A DNA stretch of 64,000 nt from Smittia aterrima. Taxonomy: Eukaryota; Arthropoda; Insecta; Diptera; Chironomidae. A program made the translations under genes and the position numbers. Location: NCBI GenBank assembly GCA_033063855.1, contig CP093831.1, positions 13,702,001 to 13,766,000 on the forward strand, in the 5' to 3' direction. The notes under the pieces were generated by a model that was given only the letters and a program-made list of their open reading frames with translations, was not told the DNA's origin and did not search any database. How positions within the stretch are numbered: the stretch's first letter is position 1; every line of letters starts with the position of its first letter. This document shows positions 38,866 through 50,800 of the stretch, piece by piece.

Positions 38866-41800
38866 GTAAGTACCTTCAATAATCAATCTCTCGACTCGTC
38901 GCGGAAAAAGTGAAATGTGAATGAAAAAATCGTATGATGATGGAATCGAAAAGGCAAGAGCGAAAATGGCGGCCGAAAAAAACGGAGAAGGGAAGGAAAA
39001 AAAACTTGATTTTCGTGATCTTGCTGTGAATAACTTTCCTCGGCGACTCTTCGATCCGGAAGCTTTAAAACCAAAGCAAGATTCTCAAGTCTCCTCAGTG
39101 ACTTCCGACGAAGCTTCAATCGTGAATGTTCAAAACGTATTTTCAACGGGGCTCGGCCTTATTCCGTCTTAGTTTTTCTTTCTCTCTCTCCCTCAGCATT
39201 TTTTTTCGGTCGAGCATAAATTATGAGTTTTCTACTCTCTTTTAAAGCGAATGATCCAGCTCAATCGACAGTTCGCCCAATGATTTCGTGAGAAAAACTC
39301 AAGTTCCAGCTGAGAATTTATCGATGTCACAACTTTTCTTCTTCTCAAAGTGCTCAAGTTATGTAAATCCGGCCCCCGAAATAAAAAATGTATGAAAAAT
39401 TGTTGCGATGATCCAAACTGTAATTGAATTATACAAGGGGAGGCTTGCGCTTTGTTCCATTCTTTTCCGGAACACCAACTCGCAACTTTAATTAATTAAT
39501 GCGGTTGCTGGTCGTTTAGCGAGAAGCGGCCAGTTAATTTCTGGGAAATTTCTTTTTAACTTTTCTATGACTTCATGTAGAGTGTGCGTTAATGTTGTTG
39601 TCTTCAAGCTGACCGAAATTTCACTTTTTCGCTCTCTCTTCGGTTCATTAAAAGTTCTGCTTCACGTTCATCGTCGCAACATTTTCTTTCGCCACAAAAA
39701 ATTCGTTTAACGTTCAATTATCTTAAGCAGTCCGGAAGAAAAGTGTCGACTAAGAGAAAAGTGCTGATCCTACAGCGAGAATAATGAAAAACAAATGAAT
39801 TATTGTGTATGATGATGACGGCGTGTAAAGACTAAAGAGAGAGAGAACCACATATTGATAATAGGTCACACACGATGTGTCGCGCACAAAGCGAAGGAAC
39901 AATGAGGAAAATTTTCATCGACATTCAGGAAATGAAAAGAAGAAAATTTTCTGAGACGACGACGATAGAAAACAATACCCGGTCCTACTTGCAAGTGACT
40001 AATGGAAGTTTGACAAAGCGACTTTAATCATAACAGAGAAAAGAAAACTTATTTTCTCCCACGAGGAATTTTCTTCACAACGCGTGAATCATTTGATCAA
40101 GATGCTTGCGCACATCATACGACGACACATCAGCTGGGTTCGACAAACGGACGCTACTTCTTTGTCTCGTGATGAGTTCTATTCGGTTCAATGTAAGTGG
40201 AGTGTGTTGATAAGAGCACTCGTTGTTAACGATTCTCGTTCATCACAAGATAAATCAACAGCGACGAAGGAGGCAACTTTTCACAGCGTGAAGCTCAATT
40301 GACGATGATGATGTTGCAAACTATTTTGGGTTTCATAAACATGTAAATTGCCGCTCAAAATTACATGCTGTTGATGATGATGATGTTTTTTCATGCGCTC
40401 GCGATATCAATTTGACTTCACTTGCCTTTTATTTTTAGATTAAAGTCGCTTCACATTTGTTGGTGCTTTTCCAATTGATTTTCCATTGGATTTTGGTTCC
40501 GTGCGAAGGAAGCTTTGAAACGTGCAGAAATCAATTGTCACCTTTCGACACGACGACGTGGAGTTTTATTTCGAAGGAAGCTCAACCAAAAACATCTGAC
40601 TATTCGTTTAGTATTTAAAGATGAGAAGCAAAAATTTCCTGTGACATGAGCAGATGAAGATGGGAGAATTTCCTCTACAAATTTAATTTTGAAATCTTCA
40701 AGACGAGTTCACTTCGTAGTCAAGACGTAACGTACATCTAAACTGATCTAATATCTATCCATTAAATACTTTCCTCGCAACACGTGGAAAGTTTCGTGAT
40801 GCAATTTCCATTACGAAACAGAAGAAGAAAATAGAAAATCTTTTCAATCAGATGTTCGCTTCTCAATCTCCGCGTAAGATGCAACCACGCATGGGCGGAA
40901 AGCATCTCGAAAGTAGAACGGGATCATCGTGACAAACCTTTGAATGTTTTGTTATCGATGAAAATGCTTTTATCATTTTTAGCTCAACGAATCTCGTGAG
41001 AGTCTTCTTCGTATTCCGATCGCCTCCGTCGCCAATCATTCTCTAAATATAATTAAATCTTTTTCTTTCTTGATTGTATAATTTAATTGTGTCGATAGCG
41101 TCTTTCTTTGTGTGTCAAGCAAATAATTACTTGATCTAAGCAAATCAGTTTTTCATTGAGCTGTGAAAGTGAAAAGAAGTTTTTCTTCTCTCATCTCCTT
41201 CCATCGACGGTTGGAAAAGTTCTGAGCTGACAATTTAGAGAAAATACGCGAGTTGAAAGTTGTGTCAGCTGAAGAAAGTTTAAATTGATGTCAAGTCCAA
41301 AGAAGAAGACGATCCGTGAAGCGCGCCTTGAGAAAATCGAAAAGTTGCTCGAAGACGCTGAGAAAAGTAATGTCCTTGTCCCTCTGAACTCCTCTCCCAC
41401 TTGATCTCATTCACTGACTCGTTTTATGTCGCTAATCGCCGGATTCATATTCATAGTTTCACTGTGTGATGTGCACTTTGTAGCAAGAAATATAATGAAA
41501 CTGCAAAATGTGTCTCTAACCTTGAATTGCAAGCAGGCAGGCGAGCGAGCAGCGAAAGAATAAAAAGCAGATTCTAAAAATAAGAATCAATATGCATGAT
41601 ATGTAGCGCAAGACTTGCGCTTTATAATTGCGAAACTACGCTAAGTCGCGTTTAAATTATTTGCGAGAAGAAAAGAAAATTATTTGCATTTATTTTGTGC
41701 CACAATTTATAAGCGTAAGAAGTTTTATTATTCAATGACAAACTAGCGCTTAGTGATCGTTTTGTTTACAATTTAAAAAGTCAATCGATTTTATTTCAAA

Positions 41801-44800
41801 CCGTTTGTGATTTGTCAGAGGGCGGAGGGAAGTCAAAAGTAACAAGTTTTGCGAAACGAATAGAGATAGGAGAGAAGGTTACGCTTACGACTTTGCTCAA
41901 TGAGTTTCGTTGGCAAGAAAATCTTGAAATCCACTTGATTTTATATTTCCCTCCAAAACCCATTAGACAACATTTTCCTCTTCACTTACCGCTTAAGAAG
42001 CCATTCAAGATTAAGCTTGATTGAAACCTAACATCGATGCCAAGTTCAATATGCAATTTTCATTCTCACTCGGTCGACTTGATCAGCTGTTTCATTAATT
42101 GCTCTCGTTGCCAGCTCAGCAATCTGATTTTCTTTTAAAGCTTTCAGATTCTAATTGATTGAGTTTTAATTGCTTTACCACGTCAAATGCTTTTGTTCTC
42201 AAAAGCTTTTTATTCCTGTGCGTCTTCATATCGGAAATAAAAACTTGCAGACAAAACTCGTTTCCTCTTCCTCCTCGGCACGCTCTGAGCTCCGCGAATA
42301 TTTGGTTTTATGAACACAGCGTTTTTAAAAATCAATGGAAACATTCCGGAGAACAGTTTAAGGCTTCATGAAGCTTCGAGACAAAATAAATAATTCAAGG
42401 TGAAAATTCGGAAAATTGTACGACGTTGCGAAATGGAAAAAAAAGAAGATTCAGATGAAAACTCTGAAGACGTAGATGATCGCTTCATTCATATTTTTCG
42501 GATAAGAAACTCTAGTAGGCAATTGAAAGCAAATCTCTTAGGCTAACAATCGATGAAGAAAATCAGGGGCGATGTTTCTTTCGTATTTTGGAGTGTTTAG
42601 TTCAGTTACCCGCCTTCTCCGCCCTTAGGAAAAAATCAATTTTTCAAGTTTCTCTTTTCTGTGGTAATCGGTTTGGCTTGGGGCTGGCTGGAAGGAAAAG
42701 CAATGAAAGATTTTTGTGGGATTTTAACAAATGATTAGAGATTGCGTAACAATGAAACTTGAATCTTGTTGCTTCATGTCGGCATCGTGGTGACAAGATT
42801 TACGAACAGTTGTCCAAACCATCCTTCATCCGGAAGCTTTCCGACAAATTCTCATCGCTCATTTCCATTGAAACCTTCTTTACTTGCTTTTCAAATCATT
42901 CGACAAGTTTTGTGATGCAAAGTTATCTTCTGCGCGAGACGATATCGCCACACGAATCCCTCGTTAAGTCCTTCATGTGTCATCAGCCTTACCATGATCT
43001 TTCTCATTCTCGTCGTCGATTCCCGCACGTTTTGCTATCATTAAGCAGCGAGCGAAGAAGTTTCGCCCAGTCTACGAGAAATGTGGAAAATGTCCAAGAA
43101 AACTACGCACGTCGGCAATGAAGACGAGAAATTCGCTTTAAATGTGAAGCAGAGGATGATGGAAAATAGACATCAATTAATGATGTTTGCTGTTTGTTAT
43201 TGTCGAATCGAGTGAGCGATGAGAAGAGAGCACCCTTGAACTGGCGACTGAGTGGATGGCGATCCATTCCCCTCTTTGAATATTGCAGGCTTTTCTCTTC
43301 GTGTTTGGTGAGAGCTTCTCATCAGAAATTCAGATTAGACGTAGCGTGGAAGGCAATTTGATGGAAATTTAATTCGAATAATTTTCGTAGGCTTTACCGC
43401 AATTTCGTTTCATTGTTGCGATAAGACGACGGTCGCTACTTCGGTTTACACTTTCGAGAAATCTTGAATGGACAATGAAGATGATTCACGTCGATTAATT
43501 TCTTTCAATTATTTACGGGGTCGGCCACAATTTATGGTGAACAATTTTTCACTTGTTTTATTGCTAGCGCAAAAGCAAAATGACTCGCTCGTAAATCGTC
43601 CCGACTCTTGAGGCAATGAAATTTCCCTCGAAGGACATCTTAGAAACTTTTTTTGTCCGCTTAACGTTCGTCAAACGGCAAATGGAAAAGTTTCGACTTT
43701 GCTCAAAGTTCTTGGCGCTTCTTCTCGACTCTAAATTAAATTTTTAAATGTCAAAAAGAGAAGAGCGGAACAAATTAAAGTTTCTATTTAATATTTTTTT
43801 ACAAAATATAGAACGAAAAGCGCTAGACTCGGCTCGACCTCATTCCATTTAGACCATCAAAAGCATTGCGTTACATCAATCGGGAGAAAACCAAGCATAA
43901 TTGAAACAAATGGCGGTTTATTTTTAGCTGCTAGGTGAAGTGAAACCCGAGAAATAATGGAAAAATGTTATTTTATACGTGCGACTTGAAATGCACAAGA
44001 ATTGGATGGGAATTGTTTACGGAAAAGTCTCCCCGACACAATTCGGTTACGAAAAGAAATCAGGCGTCATTTAACCCTTGAAGAGAAGCGACGAAAGCTT
44101 TCCGAGAAATTGAAATCTTTAGTGAGTAGAAGAGCGACTTAAACTTTGATGAGATTCATCATTTTAGCTTTAATAAAAAGCTTGATAATCAGAAAACTTT
44201 TGACTCCTCTTTATTAATTCATTATACAAAACGCCTTCTTGCGCCCTAAATTTGTTATAACTTAGTCGCCTCGTTTGTTTTTCTAACTTGGCGCCTTCCC
44301 ATCATTTCACCACTTGATTTCTTCCAGCCTTTCGCTCCTTGTATCATAACCGTTAGTAAATCATTTTTAATTAAATTCTGCGGCCGCTACTTGTTTCATT
44401 CACGAAGCTAGCGTTTCCTTTCTTCTTTCTCCAAGCGGATACAATCGTTGACCGAACTTGACCTACGTCAATTGTGTACAAGAAGAGAATGATTTTACTT
44501 CTCCGATGATGGAACTGCGAAGAGGATTGAAAGACGAATTTATGAGCGCCTTCCACGCGATTAGACAGCTCGCCCTTTTACTTTGATCGAAAATAGAATA
44601 AACAGCATCGGAAAAAAAAGTTATTGATTGGACACTTGAGCCGTTAGCAAAATTTTATTTATCGCCATCATCGAGTTATCCTCGTCAGCCGCGCTTTCGA
44701 ATGGAAACGACAGCGAATTGCAATATTTCTCACTTTCATTACGTTTCGGTTTCTGCTAAACGATTTCGATTGATGCTTAATGAGTCTTATGAATTTAATT

Positions 44801-47800
44801 AATTGCTATAGCGCTTCGAAGTTCGAACGTGCAGGAATGTACGAGCAACTGCGACAGAAATAATTTGTCACTTCAGTCTGCGAGAACGAAGAAATTCTTC
44901 TTTAATTTATGACGCGAGTTCATGGGAGGAAAATATTATTAAGTTCAGTGTTCAGTGGAAAATAAACTGCGGAAAAACTTGTGGAAAAAACCGTTCAATT
45001 CCTTTTAGCCAAGACGCAGAATTTGAATGAAGAGTTTGTTTGCTTCGAATTTCCTGGCGAAAACATTTTTAATCCGGCTCGAGCGGTAAAATTTACTGAG
45101 TAAATAATAAACGCAATAAACATCTCAAATTGTTAAAGTAAAGTGGCCGCAGGTTACAGATTACTTTTCCAATTTGAGGCTTTAACAATTCGCAATAACT
45201 AAAAATAAATAAATTTCTCTAATTCGACAATCACATCTATTAGAACATTTATCAAGTATCGTGTCATCATCATGTGAGCGATTCATGAACACTGCATCGA
45301 GCAGGACACAAATTGAATTTCCTGCGACCAGGAAAAATTGAATTTTCATTAACTCGCAGAGCAAATAAGTTCTGGAGGGCAAATGTAAGTCAATTACACG
45401 ACTGCGTTAAAATGGACAGTTCATTAGCGAACGCAATTTTGGAGTTTTAACTTATTTAACTATCACTTGTAAATCAAATTTTGTTAATTACATTGCCCTA
45501 CATGATACAACTTTAACTCTGTAATTGGAGAATCGTTTTCACTACCATCAACGCTATCAACTTTGTTTTATGGTAGAAAGAATATTCATTAAATATTTGT
45601 AGAGATTCATGTTTCACGTAAAGCGACAAAACGAACGACAAGCATAAAAGTTTGTCGCTGTTTGTTTATCTTCGTACGATTTTATTTTAAAGAAAAAGCT
45701 TTTTTCCTCCAAAATGATTAGAATTGACAACGAAAAAGCAAAATGAAATTACGACGCATGGAAAATCGATTACGTCGAATTTCTATTACGAACAGACGGC
45801 AATCAAATCTTTCTTGATATCAAACTTCATCAGAAACGTATTCATGTCCTTTCCATTTGCCTTCGGAGCAAGAAAATGTTTGAAAGATAATAATTTTTCA
45901 TAGAAGCTCTCGAGGATTTCTCTCATATGCGAATTCATTATTCAACAAAGGCTCAACAAATGGAAAAGCAAATAAAAGTTGCGCCACAAGCACAGAATGG
46001 CAAATTGGTTTTATGGAGAAAAGGAGCGCTCGGGCTGTAATCTAAACAAATCGTTACATTATGGGAAAGTGTTGAGGCCAACGGTCCTTGCGGATCGAGC
46101 TTCTGTCCGCCTTAGGTGTGGGATCGATGTCGAATAATGAACTCCCATCGACCGTTAGAGCTCAAAGCGACACGAACGAAATGAAAACGAAACGTGAAAT
46201 TGAATTATTCAAAAGAAAACCTGAACAAATTGTTGCTTGCGCCATCGATTATCAATTGTCGTTCAATGAACGCAGCAGTTGGAGAACTTCAGAGTCTGAA
46301 GTTCAGACGCTTGCGGTAAATCGAATCCCGATTCGATAGAAAAATGAATTTCAATAAAGAGAAAAATTTGCGTTAGGCTCTAGCTTTTGCTTTCTTTTAT
46401 AAATTGGATACGATCCAAAGTTCTTGACCCAACCTTGAGCGTTTTGTTCTGTTGTGTATCCAAATGTTGATTAAATTTCCATTCCCGTTGCATTCTGACT
46501 ATCACTTACACTTTAATTATCTTAATTGAACTCTCTGTTCTCGTCCGATATCTAAGTGTTCAGATCGATTTCCATTAGCCGTCAATTTCCATTGAATCTC
46601 ATTGCTTGAAGCTTTCCATTTTATTAAATTCTCCTAATTCTTAAAGTGCATGGAACTGTGAAGGCGAAAGCGAATCAAGTACGCGGTGCTCGATCTAAAG
46701 AATCGTACCGCGACTTCCTCGACTCCCACATTATCATCCATCACATTCCGGACGACGACGGTAAGAACGTGTCGGTTTTCAGTCAATTGTGTTTGTCGAA
46801 GCGTGGATTGTCGTCTTGTATTTGATATTTAATCTCTTATCAACGAATTAAGACTGCAATTTGATTAAAAAATATCTTGGTGGCCATGGAGACGCTCTGG
46901 CTCGTGTCTTGTGGAATCTTTCATTTTGCGACATTCCAACATTTTGATGAGAAATTAAGTTTCCCAGACATCGCGATCAAAAATTTATTCATAAATCGCT
47001 CGTGTCGTTTCTTCGTTTCAGTCTCGTGTCTATAATTCACATAAGCGGATCAAACGAAACTTGCCTAACGTCAAACAACTGACGGCTCTATTTTCCGTAA
47101 TTAGTGTAAAGCACTTTCAGATCATCGATCTGAAGCTTTTTAGTCACAGCCTTGCATTTGACATAACAATAAACATTTCTTTTTAATTGAAATAAGAAAA
47201 AGTTCAGTGAATCCTTCGAACGACAGTCTCTGTCTTAATTAGAAGATGAATTTCTGCCGCTTTGATTGGGACAAAAAATCTGTTTTCAATTCAACGCCAT
47301 GACAACTGAGTCGTGTAAGAGACGTCTCCTATTGGAGACTTTAGAAGGAAAGGCTTTCAATCGGGAAATTGCATAATCAACCGGAAAATGATGAAAAAAC
47401 TTTTTCCTTGTTACGAGGGTAATTGAATTTTAAATTATCTTATATCAACTGCCATAGCTTCGACAACTTCTATCAAATTTCATTTAAATTATCGTATCAA
47501 TGTTTACTCATCGCAGTATGACGTTTTACGTTTCGTTGATGTTTATGGGGGCATGTCTCAAAACTTAGTTTACCAAGACGAACTCACGAATGTTTATATG
47601 ATGACACATGAACTTAATGTTTCATCAGAAATGAAACGAATTCGCGAGCATTTTGTCTAAAACTATTTTTTGTCTTAGAAGGTCAAACATGGAACTTTCA
47701 AGCTTCCGATCTGCTCCAAACTGGAGTTATTCGCTCGTGTGTGTTCTTGAAAGACAAAAATCTCTGATGAACACTTTGGAATTTTATGAAGAAGCTAACA

Positions 47801-50800
47801 TACCATCAGAAAGAATGAGCATACACGCTCTTATTCTCGCTTCGTTATGGGAATACAAATGTAAATTTTCCTTAAATTTTACTTCTCGTGAGAGCCGGGG
47901 TTGTCATATGAAGAAAACTTTAAGCTAATCAAAAAAGCTTTTCACACGAATTCACTCAATTATCTCCCGATGAGGATTTCGATCGACGAAGCTTTCATAA
48001 AGTCGCCTCTGGCAATACCAATACACTGACAGTTATCGAAGAAATATCTCAAACACATTCGAACTAATCGCAAAAGCGCGGAGGAGAGAAAAACATTAAC
48101 AAAAAAATATTTATTTCTGTCAGTACATGATCGGACTTTGTTTGGAACTGTTGCAAATTACGGAGAACGCGCTCGGAAAGTGCAGAATTAACTAAATTTA
48201 TTCTAAGACGACAGAAGCTAATGATTTTCATTGATTTATAAGATTGAAATAAATTGAAAACCTTCAGTAGAAACTCATTCGTTGAAGATAACAGTTGGAA
48301 ATTGCATCATGCGAACTCCAAAAAATTCCACTCGTCATTGAGTTGCAAAGTGTTGAATTACAGATTAAAATACGCTTTCATGAGCGAAAGACTCAACGCA
48401 AAGTAGCAAGAAGAAAAGAGCTGAAAATAGAATCAAGTTGTTGATTTTCGAAAGAAGAAAAATTTCGTGAGCGTGTCGAGGTGCGTTGAGCTTTGCTTCA
48501 ATCGCCAAACAGCCGATCAGTGATTTGAATTATTAGTGAACCGAAAATTACTCACTGATTGAGTTTCTCTGATACGACAAAAACAAAAAATTACGTTGAA
48601 AAGTTCAAGTTTCGCGAGAAATTAACGCACCGCGGAAAACGATCAAAACAGAGGAAAAATCCTCAAGTGAAAGCGAAACAAAAACACGCCCAGAAGACAA
48701 AAATAAACGAAAAGTTCTAAAAATACAAAAAGTTTTCTTTCGAAACCGAAAGTCTCGCGGTCCATTGAGTTAGTGTGCGCAAAAAATGCGCGAGCTAAAC
48801 GAACATTACATTGATGACGACGAATTCAACGAGTTAAATGACGTGATGGCGGTTGACGTTCGAAAGTCTTCATTCGTAAACATAAACAGCGAAAAGTATG
48901 CGGCTGACTCAGGCATCGTATTTGATTCCGACGAGCCAAAGACCGGCAGCAAGTTCAGTATAAGCAGCCATGAATCATCAAAGCATTTGTTGAAAGATAA
49001 AAACTTGAATGACAGTGGAATCGACGACATTGCGAAATTTTCTTCAAATCGCGAGTTCCACTCGAAGCAAAATCTTTCGATCAAATCCTCCTCAGTATCA
49101 ACAATGGCTGTGCCTCTACGTGATGGTCGAGTGCCAACTAAAATAAGAAGTAAAAGATACAGTTTGCCCGACATTGATAAACTAAAGCATTACGATGGAG
49201 CAAAGAAGTCAGCGTTGACAAGAAGAACGCTGCAACAATGTGATACAAAAATTGAACCTCAAGCGACGATTCCGCTGGTGCCAACTGAAGCTAGTGCTCT
49301 CGCGAATATTGTGAAAGTCGACAACTTCACTATCGATCCAAAGTTAATCAACAAATTTGACGGCTTGTCGCAATCGCTTTATTATGTCGATGAGAACGGA
49401 AGTCCAAAGATTAGAGAGCGATACATCAAGCAGCAGCGACTGATGATTGAGAAACAGGAGCAAAAACGGAGAGAAAAGGAAGCGAGGAAAGAAATGTTAG
49501 ACAACCAAGGATCTTGTTCGTGTTTTAACTTTAGCCGGCTGTCGAAGAAACTCAAAGAATTGTGTGAGTAAGAGAAACTGAGAACGAATCTGTGGAAATT
49601 TCCACGACGCGTCAAATGGTCTCAAGATCGTGAATGAACACGAAATGCTTTTAACAACAAATCCGGTTTTGTGGAAAGAGAAATGAAATGGAAGAGTCAA
49701 AATGAAATTGTGACTTTATGCAAAGTTCGAATGATCCAACACGAGGCGGCTATTTATGTCAAACTTGTTATAGTTGGATGACAAAACGCTGAACATTGTT
49801 TGTCTATCAATTTACGATTGAGATCGACGTGTGTGGAGAATATTTTCTGAATCGAAAGCGATCCGATGAATGAATCGATATTCAACTAGTCAAGCTCTTA
49901 GTGATTGCGACTGAAATAAATTCACTAGAAAAACAAATTGACCGACCAAACGATAACAATTTAAGCGATAATCGAATGAGATCGATAGAACTGTTGTCGA
50001 TAGGAGAAACAATGAAATGTATGTTCATCTCCTAATAGAAAGTCCTAACAAAGGTGACAATACCAAGGTTAACTTATGTCAGAACTTGCGACTCTGTTTG
50101 CACGCATTCACCTGTTCCGATCACATCGAATACTTTTCACATTCAATAATTCAAGTAATAATGAAACGTTTCCTTACCCGGCACATTCTGTGACGAGCAC
50201 GCAAAGCTTCCATTTTGGGTAGAGCGCCTTTCTCGACTCGGCAACATGAGTCACAATGAACAAACTCAGATTTCTTGAAAGTGTGTAAACACTTTTTTAA
50301 AATTCATCATCTGGCTGGATTTATTTACGCCTTTATTTCAATCTTCCTCGTACACGCGAAGTTATTTTTAGATTAACTGAGAAGGAGGATTGCGAATTAG
50401 GTATAAATTTAAATGTAAATTGTGAAGCTTTAAACAAACGGAGAAATCACAATAAATGAGACGTTGAGCTGCGAATTGTCGCGAGATAAAGTAAGACACT
50501 TGAGTAAATTTATAAATCACTCTCACGCTGAGTAAAGCTTCTGACTTCCCTTAATCATTGCATAACAAAGAAAAACTTGGCGGCCTTCGAAACAAAGGAA
50601 GCAATTGAGAGGAAATGGCTTGGAAAACTTTAATCCGAATCCAAATGATCTCAGTCGACTGTGAAGTTTAAATTTTCTGTGCGAATTTCAGAACAAGAAT
50701 CTTAATCTCAATCTCCTTGAAATAATTATTTTAACATGAAAAGTTCAGGTCAGAGGCGCGATTCAGATCAGACAACGTCTGAAGCAAACTCAAATTTAAA

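Larger units (their letters stand above)
38866..48785 (+). other. sgg: sgg intron 1, proximal part
   Basis: About 9.9 kb of mostly AT-rich intron between the two well-supported first exons. It holds candidate alternative first exons at 40,102, 41,288 and 47,689, a candidate cassette exon at 46,647, a palindrome cluster at 46,284-46,337, and a 68-codon frame starting at 38,966 just after the first exon. The rest shows no coding signal. Confidence 0.6.

Noticed and set aside
40862..40883. Tiny ATG-led segment MFASQSP ending in phase 1 at GTAAGA
   Set aside because: Only 22 nt; fits the sgg first-exon pattern but is too short to distinguish from chance.
41191..41400. 69-codon minus-strand frame
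   Set aside because: Antisense of the MSSPKKK first-exon candidate, with no independent support.
42759..43121. 120-codon plus-strand frame in sgg intron 1
   Set aside because: Ser/Phe/His/Arg-rich, no good donor in the needed phase, no homology recognised.
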